Shown piece after piece: positions 12,487-24,800 of a stretch of DNA of 64,000 nt. This DNA is from Effrenium voratum (lineage: Eukaryota; Sar; Dinophyceae; Suessiales; Symbiodiniaceae), in the NCBI GenBank assembly GCA_963377175.1, contig CAUJNA010001247.1:525606-589605 (forward strand), written 5' to 3'. The notes beneath the pieces are model-generated. The model saw nothing but the letters and a program-made list of their open reading frames with translations. It was not told where the DNA came from and did not search any database. Position 1 is the stretch's first letter; every line of letters begins with the position of its first letter. The position numbers and the translations under genes were made by a program.

Positions 12487-15400
12487 GAGTCCAAACGTCT
12501 CGCAGTTTGAGGCGTTCGGAACCTCGGCTTCCTCAGGACTTGTACCAGACTTCAGTCCCTGGAAGAAACCAATCCAGCTACCTTGAGGTGCCACGTTAGA
12601 AGGGAGGGTAACAAAGGTTGAGGTTGCTGGTTTCTTCATGATTTGAATCAAGGCCGGAAAAGTTTAGACTTGAGGAGGAATCTCCCGTTCCAACGCGGTT
12701 TTGGGGGAAGGTTTCGGGCAGGTTGATTTGCAGGGAGGTATTTGTCGCAATATCTTTTCCTGTAGGAAATGCCAGGAACTTGCCTGAGGCAAACTTTCAG
12801 GACCAAGGAGGGGACGCGTGGCCCTTGTTTTGTGTTTTGCAGTTCACTCTTTGCCAGGTTCGGAAGAGTTCCATGACTTCCGATGCAACAGTAACCGAAT
12901 GTGGAATACAGGGCTTCACGTCTGTTCGATCGAAAGGAAGGGTGGCTCCTGGAGATGTCTTTGAAGGTAGGGATGGTTGGGAGCGTGTCATGGCACGTTC
13001 AGCTTAATTGCGGGAACGAACGGTCCCAGGCCAATGTTTTCTCTGACCTGCGGTGGCAAACTGACCTGAGAGAGTCAAATGAGACTGGGTTTTCGAGCGA
13101 TCTTCAATTTCCTATTCAAAGGACTCACATTTGGCCCTACTTCCCTTTTGAGTTAGCACACTTCTCTCGCTTATTTTGGGTGTTGTCACCGTTGTCAAGA
13201 CTCGGCAAGTTCGAGCTTTTCCTGCCCAACCGGGCAGTGAAGTACTTGAATTACGGGAATCTGCTGAGATCGGACTTGAATTGCTGGCTTGCTCTAGAGC
13301 CATCTCAATATTGCAAGGGAATAAGTTGGAAGCCCATGGAAATCCTGTAACTTTGACGCAGTTGGTGCACTTGCAATATTTGAGAAATCAGCTGTGCAAA
13401 AGAGAACTGTTTGGGGCTGTACCAAAGCCGAAAGGAGGCCTCCCAAGTTTTTCCATGACAAGGGACCCCTGCAATGGTGGGTCTCCGTTTGGTTCCTCGC
13501 AAGCAAATTTAGTTCCCTGCTTCCTTTCAACAGCCAGAAGGTGTTGCCGGCAGAGTTGGGCAACGTTTTCCTCACACATCCCAGTTTTTGGGGAAAAGCA
13601 AAGGATGGTTGTTCAAACAAGCTGGCAGACTTGTTCGTTTTGCCTTCAGGACCTGCCGCGCTGTATGTGGACGGATCCTTTGGCCAGGGAGGCGAGCTTG
13701 AGGGAAGCGAAAAGGACGAAGTGCCTTCAGGGACCTCTACAAAAAGGGACCGCACATGTGTGTTTTTTTGACCTCTTCAAACATGTGCGAAACCGCCAGC
13801 TTTTCAACGGGCCTAAGCCTGAGGGCCAAGTGGATGCAGAGGTGATGTTGGGGATGTGAAATGAGCTAATGAAACAATCCATGCTTATGGGAACCCGTGC
13901 ACAGGTCTCCTGGACAAAATGCACTTGGCACATGTGAAACTCGATCTGAATACTGACTAACCACCAGTTCCTGCATCCGGATTTTGACCATCCAAGTGGT
14001 CCCGAGTTTGGGCAAATGAGAGCATCTTTTTGTAGAATCGCTGGTTTCCCTTTAGAATCGCCAAACAAAGGGGGTGCCCTCAAGACACAGCCCACTGATC
14101 CCCATCGGGAGAAAGCCGCAGGGCACTCGGCGGAGATCTTGCGGCACCTGGCGCCGGAGGGGCGCCTCGTGGCGCTGGACGTGAACCAAAAGGCCGAGGC
14201 AAGAGGAACAGAGAAGCAATGTGTGTATGTAGACATATATGTATATACATATGTATGTATAGATTATATATATATATATATTTACACATGTATATAGAAT
14301 ATATACATATATATATATATACTTATATATATATATGGTACCCCCCCAAAACAAAAACCCACCTGTTTGCAGAATTCACGGGTATTTCCAGTGAATTTAG
14401 CGTTTTTTGGGGGTCTGAAAACGACGCAACAAGGGCAATTGCTCAGGACGTTTCATGCTTTGGCAAACTCTCAAAAAAAAGAAAGAAATCGGAAAACCAG
14501 ACTCTCTGAGGGAAAGGTAGCTGGAAACCGGAAAAAAAACCGAAAAACAAAAAAATACGAAAAACAACAAACAACAGACAAAAAACAGAAACACATACTC
14601 TTTGAGGTAGCTGGCAGACATTCTCCCACACGAGTATGGTTTTTCGTTTTTTTCTTCTTCCTCGGTTTTCCTGCTTGTCTGATCTAGCAAAACCACATCT
14701 GCCAAGTAGGCTTCTTCAGGTCTCAAGCTCAATCTGTCTGACTTCCTTTTTGTTTTATGATATTGTTTTCATTCACTGGCTTAAACATGTAATCATCAAG
14801 GCTTAGGAATCTAGTATTTATTATTTGGAATTAGTATCAGTCCTTATAAGAATGTAATTATATTCATCAGGAAATAGATAGGATTGTATACCTCCATAAA
14901 ATCATAACTTCTATAGTATAAGATTGCATTGCTTTCTTATGATCTTCTTTTCAGAAATGCCTGTCTTGTTTAGGATTTCGAAGTTATGTTGTAGCTTTCA
15001 AGGATCTCCAGAAGTGGTATATCCTAGAGTTAGTAACTGTTTCCATCATAATTCTTTTGCTTTCACATCTTGTCTTAACCCTTTCTTTAACCTCAGAATT
15101 TGGAGGTGGTACAGGATGGACATTGATTCCACCATTATCCACTTATTTTATGCCTTCATCACCTTCAAGTACTGGTATTCCAGTGAATTTTGGCCTTTTT
15201 TTGGGGGTCTGAAAAAGACGCAAAAAAAGGGCAGTTCCAAGGGCAATTACTCTCTGGACGTTTCATGCTTTGGCAGACCCTCAAAGAAAAGAAAGAAATC
15301 GGAATCCAGACTCTTTGAGGGAAAGGTAGCTGGAAACTCAAAAAACCGAAAAAAGAACCGAAACAACCAAGAAAATAGGAAAAACCATACTCCCTGAGGG

Positions 15401-15811
15401 AAAGGTAGCTGGCAGACATTCTCCCACAGGAGTATTGTGTTTTTTTGTTGTTGTTTCCTCTGATTTTTTTGTTTTTTAAGCGGTTTTCCTGCTTGTCTGA
15501 TCTAGCAAACCATATCTGCCAAGTAGGCTTCTTCAGGTCTCAAGCTCAATCTGTCTGACTTCCTTTTGGTTTTATTATATTATATTCATTCATTGGTTTA
15601 AACTTGTAAGGCTTAGGAATCTAGCAAATCCTGCAGTGGATCTAGGATTACATGACACATATCATGTTGTAGCACATGTTCATTGTGTTCTTGCTTTAGG
15701 AGCTATAATTGCTATCTTCTCTAGAATTATCTTCAATGGAGAATAGATTGTTGGTACTAAGAACTGATTACTTTCATCCTTATGTACACACACACACTCT
15801 CGCTCGCTCGC

Positions 15812-15894
<83 letters not shown>

Positions 15895-18800
15895 ATCATT
15901 GCAATTTAATATGCATCTCCTGGAATTAATGTTATGCCAAGAAGAATCCCATCCTTTCCAGATTCTGTTCATTCCCCCCACAGATCAAACAGTTTTATTT
16001 TTTCCCAACAGCTGAAAGCTTTGGGGTCTCAGCCCAGATAGGCTCCGGGGTGGTTCGGGGCGACCCAGCTAAGGTTCCACCAGGGTTCCACCAGGGTTCC
16101 ACCAGAGTTCCACCAGGGTTCCACCAGGGTTCCACCAGGGTTCCACCTGGGTTCCACCAGAGGTTCCACCAGGGTTCCACCAGAGTTCCACCAGGGGTTC
16201 CACCAGGGTTCCACCAGGGGTCCACCAGGGTTCCACCAGGGTTCCACCAGGGTTCCACCAGGGTTCCACCAGGATTCTACCAGGGTTCCACCAGGGTTCC
16301 ACCAGGGTTCCACCAGGTTCTGCAAGGGCGGGGTGGTCTGGGGTGGTTTGAGGTAAGGTTTCACGAGGGTTCCACCAGGGTTCCACCAATTTCTTCGAGG
16401 GCTGCGTGTTTGAGGAAGGTTTCACGAGGGTTCCGCCAGGGTTCCACCAGGGTTCCAGGCTGTGGGGTGGTCTGGGTGGTTTGAGGTAAGGTTCCACGAG
16501 GGCTCCACGAGGGTTCCACCAGGGTTCCAGCAATTTCTTCGAGGGCTGGGGTGGTCTGGTTTGAGGAAGGTTCCACGAGGGTTCACCAGATTTCCACCAG
16601 AATTCTGCCAGGTCACCAGGTTCTGCGAGGGCTGCAGGGTGGTCCGAGGTGGTTTGAGGTAAGGTTCCACGAGGTTTCCACCAGGGTTCCACTAGCCCGT
16701 CGTGCTCCGGACGAGGGTTCCACCAATTTCTTCGAGGGTGCGGCGTGGTCCGGGGAAGGTTCCACGAGGGTTCCACTGGGGTTTCACCAGGGTTCCACCA
16801 GCGGTCGGGGCCGGTTTTGAGGTAATGTTCCATGAGAATTCCACCAGAATTCCACCAGGTTTTGCAAGGTAAGGTTCCATTCCAGCACAGTTCTAGCAGG
16901 GTCCCACGAGGTTCTGCGAGGGCTGCGGGGTGGTCCGGGGTGGTTTGAGGTAAGGTTGTATGAGGGTTTCAGGGTTCCACAAGATTCTGCGAGGGCTGTG
17001 GGCCCTGAGGTTTGACAGGGTTCCACAAAGCTCTGCAAGGATTCCACACGGGTTCCACAAGGCTCCACAATGCTCCACCAAGGGTGTGTCGTGCGCCCGT
17101 CGTCTGAAAAGCCATCGGATCAAGATCGCTTTGCTCATGGGCGGAGCACTAAGCAAAACCGAAATCAATGGTTTTGATCACACTTTCACTGTTTTGTGAC
17201 TTGCTCACTTGCTCAGGCAAATGTTGGCTTTGTTGCAAATCAGATCACGTCGCTGCGGAACTCACGGTGCAGCAGAGTAAATGCTTGGCATTGCTGCTTG
17301 GTGGGCTTTGGGTTCCAAGAATTCCACGAGGCTGCGAGGGCTATGAGGTCAGACACCAAATTCTGCAAAAGCTATGGGGCAGCCCTGCCACAAAAGTTGC
17401 GTGAGAACGGTTTGCAAGGTTCACCGGGCCTATAGGGTCGGGGCCCGATTGCACTGTTGGGGCCTTTGGGCCCGATCGGCCCCGATTGCGCCATCGCGCC
17501 CCGATCGGGGCCCGACTCAGTCGCGCCCCGTCAATTGTACCAAGCTGGCATCGCCTAGTTTTGCTACAGACACAGTTGCAATCCGCATGCTAAGGAAAGC
17601 CGGCGTTGAGGTATAATATGGGTGGTTGGACGGGACGATCGGGGCCCGATTGCACCGTCGGGACCCGATCGGGCCCCGATTGCACCGTTGGGCCCCCGAT
17701 CGGGCTCCCACCAGGGTTCCAGTTCCAGCAATTTCTTCGAGGGCTGGGGTGGTCTGGTTTGAGGAAGGTTCCACGAGGGTTCCACCAGATTTCCACCAGA
17801 ATTCTGCCAGGTCACCAGGTTCTGCAAGGGCAGGGTGGTCCGAGGTGGTTTGAGGTAAGGTCCCACGAGGGTTCCACCAGGTTTCCACCAGGGTTCCACC
17901 AGCCCGTCGTGCTCCGGACGAGGGTTCCACCAGGGTTCCACCAATTTCTTCGAGGGTAGGGCGTGGTCCGGGGAAGTTCCACGAGGGTTCCACTAGGGTT
18001 TCACCAGGGGTCCACCAGCGGTCCGGGCTGGTTTGAGGTAATGTTCCATGAGAATTCCACAAGAATTCCACCAGGTTTTGCAAGGTAAGGTTCCATTCCA
18101 GCACAGTTCTAGCAGGGTCCCACGGTTCTGCGAGGGCTGCGGGGTGGTCCGGGGTGGTTTGAGGTAAGGTTGTATGAGGGTTTCAGGGTTCCACAAGATT
18201 CTGCGAGGGCTGTGGGCCCTGAGGTTTCACAGGGTTCCACAAAGCTCTGCAAGGATTCCACACGGGTTCCACAAGGCTCCACAATGCTCCACCAAGGGTG
18301 TGTCGCGCCCGTCGTTTGAACAGCCGTCGGATCAAGATCGCTTTGCTCATGGGCGGAGCACTAAGCAAAACCGAAATCAATGGTTTTGAGCACACTTTCA
18401 CTGTTTTGTGACTTGCTCACTTGCTCAGGCAAATGTTGGCTTTGTGGCAAATCAGATCCCGTCGCTGCGGAACTCACGGTGCAGCAGAGTAAATGCTTGG
18501 CATTGCTGCTTGGTGGGCTTTGGGTTCCAAGAATTCCACGAGGCTGCGAGGGCTATGAGGTCAGACACCAAATTCTGCAAAAGCTATGGGGCAGCCCTGA
18601 GGAAAGGTTCCAGCAAAGTTTCACGCTGAGCTCCACGAAAGTTGCGTGAGAACGGTTTGCAAGGTTCACCGGGCCTAGGTCGGGGCCCGATTGCACTGTT
18701 GGGGCCTTTGGGCCCGATCGGCCCCGATCGGGGCCCGACTCAGTCGGGCCCCGTCAATTGTACCAAGCTGGCATCGCCTAGTTTTGCTATAGATACAGTT

Positions 18801-21800
18801 GCAATCCGCGTATTTTTTGGGTGGTTGTTAGAACTGTCTAACTTTGAAGACAATTTGAATAGGAGTTCCTTTTCAAAGGAAAACAAATAATTGGACTTGT
18901 TATTCCAAACTAGATTTTGAAGAGGGTTTCCTTGCTTAGGGTGAGCTGATGCTGGTCAAGTCGCATGGGGCAATCCAAATAAAACAACTGCATTCTACCT
19001 CCAAGAAGGCCTTCAAACGGCAAAGAGGTAGATCCATCCGGGGGGTAGCATCTACACACATATATATATATAGAAAAATATATATATATATATATGATAT
19101 CTATATCTATATACATAAATATATATATATATATATACATGCTACCCCCCAAAAAAAAATAAGCTCAGGTGACATCCCCAACAGCATGTGGAACCCTGGT
19201 GCAACCCTGGTGGAACCCTGGTGGAACCCTGGTGGAACCCTGGTGGAACCCTGGTCCCTTCAGCTGTTGGGGAAAAAGAGAACAAATAACTCCCAGAATC
19301 CTCGCGGAACGCCCTGGGACCATCCTTGCCACCGGTGTTGCTGAGGAGGCCGCCTTGTAAAGCTACGAGTGACAGCGCAATCTCGCCCTGATCCGAGCCC
19401 GACGGCGCAATCGGGGCCCGATCGGGGCCCGACGGCGCAATCGGGGGAATCGGGGCCCGATCGGGCCCCGACGGTGCAATCGGGGCCCGATCGGGGCCCG
19501 ACGGTGCAATCGGGCCCCGATCGTCCCGCCAGCCACCCATATTATAGCTCAACGCCGGTTTTCCTTAGCGTGCGGATTGCAACTGTATCTATAGCAAAAC
19601 TAGGCGATGCCAGCTTGGTACAATTGACGGGGCCCGACGGCGCAATCGGGGCCCGATCGGGGCCCGACGGCGCAATCGGGGCCCCGATCGGGTAGATTCC
19701 ATTTAAGTTGTAGATAGAAAATGGAGAAGCAACATCCTGGGCAAGGAAGTTCTCTTTCAAATGTATTTTGAAGTAAGAATGCCAACCAACAACATTCTTT
19801 TAAAGGAAATCCTATTCAAATCGTCTTAAATTCCCAGAAACTTTCTTTTTGGTTTTGTTCACTTTTAGTTTCTATTTGAATTCTACTTAGAAAATTGAAC
19901 AAGTCATTTTGAAAGCGAACATTCCTTTGAACATCTAATTTGACATACGAATTCCAAAGAATAAAGCACATATTTGAATTCTCTTTAAACTGGAAATTAT
20001 ACTAGAATTACATCCTTTACTAAATTTTATTTAAGCTATGGCAAACAAATACAACTCGCTTGAACAGCTAATTTCAAACAATAATTTTGACTACAAATCT
20101 TCTTTGCAAAGGAAATCCTATTTCAGCTCTCTTTAACTAGAGACTCTACTGTCTACTTTGTTTCTTTCCTGAGTAAATTCTATTTCAATGTTAATTAGAA
20201 CATTGAACAAACAAAATCCTAGCAAAAGACACCCATCTAACTTCGTCATTAAAACAATGTTGACACAATAATTCCAATTGAAACTTATGTAAATCCTTGT
20301 CGAATCCTTGTTGAATTCTAAGCAGAAAGCTATAGCAAGTCAAAAGCAGTGAGCTTATTGAACAGAATTCACTGAAAACACATCTACGAGAACTAAGCCC
20401 GATTCCTGTAAGTGAGTTAATGAACCCTAAACCCTACACCCTAAGCCTGTCAATTGTAAGCTGAGGTTTGATCAAAGGATGCAAACACAATAGCTATATT
20501 GGAGCCAGAAGTGAAAAGGGAAGGACCTAATACGGTAAAATCATGGAGCCAATGGCTCAACAGTAAAAAATGTAAAGAAGTAAAGGAGTAAAAAGCAACA
20601 TTCTGGAGCCAACTACCCAAAAGGAAAAAATAGAGAAGTAAACAAGTAGAAGAGTTTTTTGTAAAAATCAGGAGCCAATGGCCCAAAAGTAAAGAAAATG
20701 CAGTAAACATGTAAAACAAACGGTAGACACCGTAGAACAAAGTAACACATTTCGGTCCTGAAGTAAAATGCTCTGGCCATGGACTTTTTTCTTTTATTTT
20801 TTTGTTACGTTTTTACCTTCTTGTTTTAATATATATATATAAAATAAACAAATGACACCATACTAATAAATAAATATTTTTTTTGCCTTTTCACTTTTGG
20901 GTCACTTGCTCCTGAATTTTACTTTTACTTTTTCACTTGTTTACTTTTTTTACTTTTGGGTCATTGGCTCCAACATAGCTGTTATTTTGCATTTTCTGAC
21001 AAGGTCTCGAGTAGAAACAGGACAGAGGTAGATCCAAATCGACTGAAGCTTCATTCGGCATGGATTCAAGATTCCCTGGCAAGGTTTGGCCTGAAGCTTC
21101 CAGTTTGTCTTTGAACATGCGCCTTTTTTGGCTGCTGTCCCGAAAGTCCCAATTCAGTCAGAACACACTGCAAATACCGGTGAATTCTGAAGGAAGGTTG
21201 GTCCATGGGGTGGGCGCCATATATATAGAAATATATAGATATATCATAGCCAGTATTTGATTATTATTCTCATTCTCATTGTCTTTTTGTGGCTAGTGCG
21301 TGTGGGTGTGTCTCAAACAAAATGGGGACCTGAAACATAGTGGGGTTTCCCAAGGGTTTCTCTTTAATTCAACCCCAAAGACAGTAGCCTGAAAACAAAG
21401 ACCCATGTTTGGTCCGTTTTGGGCTCCGGATCACAGCAGGGTCCGTGCTCGCTTTCGGCAGGCGGCGCGGTCCCTTTCAGACGCACGGCTGCGCTTTGTC
21501 CAGCGGTCCTGCCGGGACTTGTGCCAGCTCTTCGGGGAAGAGGACCCATGGCCTTCAAAACACCACCGTTTTTTTCCCACCCGACAGGAAGGGGTTATGT
21601 TGCAATCCGCGTTTGCGATGCTTCTGCACCACGCCCCCACCCAGTGTCCCGCCAGAGCAGCTCGCCCCGCCGAGTATCTCGCCAGAGCGGCTCGCCAGTA
21701 AATCCCGCCAAGTATCCGCCAGAGCGGCTCGCCAGTGGATCCCGCCGAGTATCCCGCCAAGTATCCCAGAGTAGCTCGCCAGTGGATCTCTAGCTCGCCA

Positions 21801-24800
21801 GCGTATCCCGCCGAGTATCCCGCTGAGTATCCCTTGCCGGTATATCGTGCCGAGTATCTGGCCAGTATCAAGCCGGAGTGGCTCGCCAGCATTTGCCAGT
21901 GGATCCCGCCAGTATCTCGCCAGAGCAGCTCGCCAGTCTGGTTTTGCTTAATCCCGCCCGTTGGTGCCTTCGTGTTTTCAGTGTGCCCTGAGGCTCGGAA
22001 AGGGTGATGCTTTTGGGTTGCTTTGGGTTGTGAATAAGCAACTTCGTTTAATCCCCCGTCGGGTTTCTTGTTGGAAGGGGCTTGGCTTTGTTAACGGAGC
22101 CGCTGTTTGAGTTCTCGAGATCGGAATGCAAAGCTTGTTGAGCAGTCATAGGCCCCAAGGGTAGTAGAACCACCCTGCTAGAATTGAGAGTTTTGGGAAC
22201 TTCTTTTATGGGCAACCCTATGCAAACCACTAGGAACCCAAAGCCGATTTTGAGGGTTCCAGTTCCTCATGTGACACAAACCCATATTCTGGTGGGTGTT
22301 CGACTTGTTGGATCGGAACTCACGCCGATCGCTTGCAAAGGGCCACCAATGTGGACAAGCCCATCTGAACATATTGCAACGAGCTGAAAAATACTGCGCT
22401 TTGAGCAATCCCACCCTCCACACTCACGAGCTTACGACCGTGAACACGGTTGTGTGAAGTCAAACATGAAGCATGGTCTTCGAGTTTGCGTACAGCTTGT
22501 TTTTTCTTTATGGCCATTTTTGTTGGCCCCGAAGTAAAATGGGTTTGGTCGCTGCGCATATGAGGTCACTTGCAAGTCTAAGTCAGGCCAAGCGGGCTCC
22601 TCCTCAGGCTGGAGAAAATGCGGGGCGTAGGAAACGGGGCTGTCGTTTGTCTTAGTGCGAAAAGGGCGCATCTCATTCTGAAGGCACCAGCCATAGCTGA
22701 CCTTTTCGGTCAGCTTGGTTGAACATAGTCGGCGCTGGTTCCGCTGGGATCACAATTTGCTTATTGCGACGTCAGCCATAAGACTCCTTTCATATTTCAT
22801 AGAGGTACCTTGCCAGATTGCTGTTAATCTTGTGTTGAAAAGGGGATGGCCTCCAGCCCTGATGGACTTCGAGTCCACATGCACCAGTTGGTCAGGTGGA
22901 TCAACCAGTCAAATCGAGTTTCAACTGAGCGCCCGAAACCCCACTGGCCAACTTAGTTGGTTCTGCAGTACCTGGTTGAATTGGGGCTATTAGTAAAGCC
23001 AACAATTGGGTGAGTCCTTTTCCCCAATATGGTGGTTTGCCTTTAAACTCGCAAAAGCTACCTGCGTCACCATCTAGAACATTTACAGACTTATTTCTTC
23101 GGAGCATTTCTCAGGAGCCGGCTGGCGTCCTGCTGGACCTGAGCGTCCAGCTCAGCGCGCAAGAGGAGCTTTCAGCGTGGGTCTGGGGGCGAAAGCTACA
23201 GTACGAGAATTTGTAGTTTCATGGGATGACTTGTTTGGCACATTCACCAAACTACTAGCAGGAAATAGTAGTACTCAGATTCCACGTCTTTTTGGGGGAC
23301 ATCATGTTGTTTGACGTGTGGCTCAAATGGAAGCCAGACATCTTTGGTCCACAAGCCTAAGCCCTTCAAGGGGCTTACGTAACGAGTGTAGTTTTCTGGT
23401 TGGCAGCAGTAAGCCGAGATCCAACACAATCCTTGCGAGGAGACAATTTGTGATTTTTCCACACCTTGTGCTTGTTGGCTGTACCCAGGCACCCCCTTTC
23501 CGGTAATCCATAAACTAAAGCCACCAAACAAACACGACCAAACCAAGACACCAAGCCAAACCGTCAAACCACAACCGCCAAATCCAATCAACAAACCAAG
23601 CCACCAACCCACCAACCAAGCCACCAACCAGGCCCCCAAGCCAAGCCAAGCCACCAAACCACAACCACGAAATCAATCACAAAAAAACCCTGAGGTTTCA
23701 AGGGACACAAACTTCCCCCTGCCCTTTACGAGGTCAGCATATATGCAAGAGACTACCCCTTCGCAAGGTCATGAACTATGAACTGTTCAGGGAGTCTTGG
23801 CAACCAAGGATCTGCGTCAAGCTATGTCCCAATGAAGTTCGCTACGTCTCATCCTTAGAGCAAGAGAATCATTATTTGGTGCTGCGGACTAACGTGGAAC
23901 CCACAAATTGCAACCCATTTTAGGAGTTTGTCTTAGCCGCTTTTTGGGTTCCTTCCGTTTAATTCTGTTCCCGTTGAAGCCCTAGGTATGGCATTGAGCG
24001 AAGTGCAGAGCTTCTTGGAGCATGCCATGTGGGTGAGCTTGTCACAAGTGGAGCTCAAAATTCGCAAGCAATTCACATCAATACATATATACATTTTTTG
24101 GTGAGGTACCCTTTTTGGCGTCAAAGGGAAGCCGAGCGAACACAGCCAATTTTTCAGGTCCCATTTTGACACCATCCCACATGCTCTAACACACCTTTGT
24201 CCCCAAAGCCGGTTGAAACAAGGTATGTCTTTCTCTCTTGCTTTCTTGGTTTTTTCCCCAGATAGCCTATAGCTGCAAGCTATAGGGGTTCTACATTCTA
24301 ATAAAGAGGGGAAAGTGAGTGACGGCTGGGTGCCGGTCTGTGGTGCTGGTGTAGGGGGGGTTGCTGTTTGGGGTGATGGTGGTGGTGCGGGCGAGATTGC
24401 TAGACGGGTTCTCTGGAGGTGCTGCTCTTCGGGGGGTGTTGTCAAAGGTGCTGGTGTGCAACCATTGGCCTGATTTTGGCTATCTGGGGTCTATGCTGGC
24501 GTATCTTTGAAAGGGACACTCACCACTTTGTTCCTTTTTTCTTTTAACTTAGGTGGTTGGGGGTTCTAACAACAAGACACACCCACCAATCTTCAACCAA
24601 AAACGAGTACTTGGAACCCTTCGGTTCGATGCAACGCCCGGCGGTTTCCTCGAGAGGAGCGCGCCAAAGGGCTGAGCTTTCAGGCGGACGCGTTGGACGG
24701 GCGCCTCACGCCCTGGGCGCGGCGGGCGGACGAGTGGCTAAAGCAGGTCCGCGCCAGGGAAGGACGTCGACCGATTCAGAAACCGATTCAGAAACTATTT

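Larger units (their letters stand above)
15999..19277. repeat. 3.3-kb composite repeat with inverted ends
   Basis: TTTCCCAACAGCTGAA at 16,001-16,016 is matched in inverted orientation by TTCAGCTGTTGGGGAAA at 19,259-19,275. Inside are an 11-bp minisatellite (GGTTCCACCAG and variants, 16,070-16,860), a tandem duplication of about 1.2 kb (about 16,530-17,600 against about 17,730-18,790), GC-rich palindromic runs and an AT microsatellite. The inverted complement of the minisatellite (GGTGGAACCCT) recurs at 19,195-19,255. No transposase is visible. The whole block lies in intron 3 of rsmH. Confidence 0.8.

Noticed and set aside
16029..18104. [11 protein letters not shown] and [11 protein letters not shown] repeat proteins
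   Set aside because: An 11-bp unit repeated three times gives an 11-residue period in every frame. Indels and GC-run interruptions break it, and no non-repeat domain is attached.
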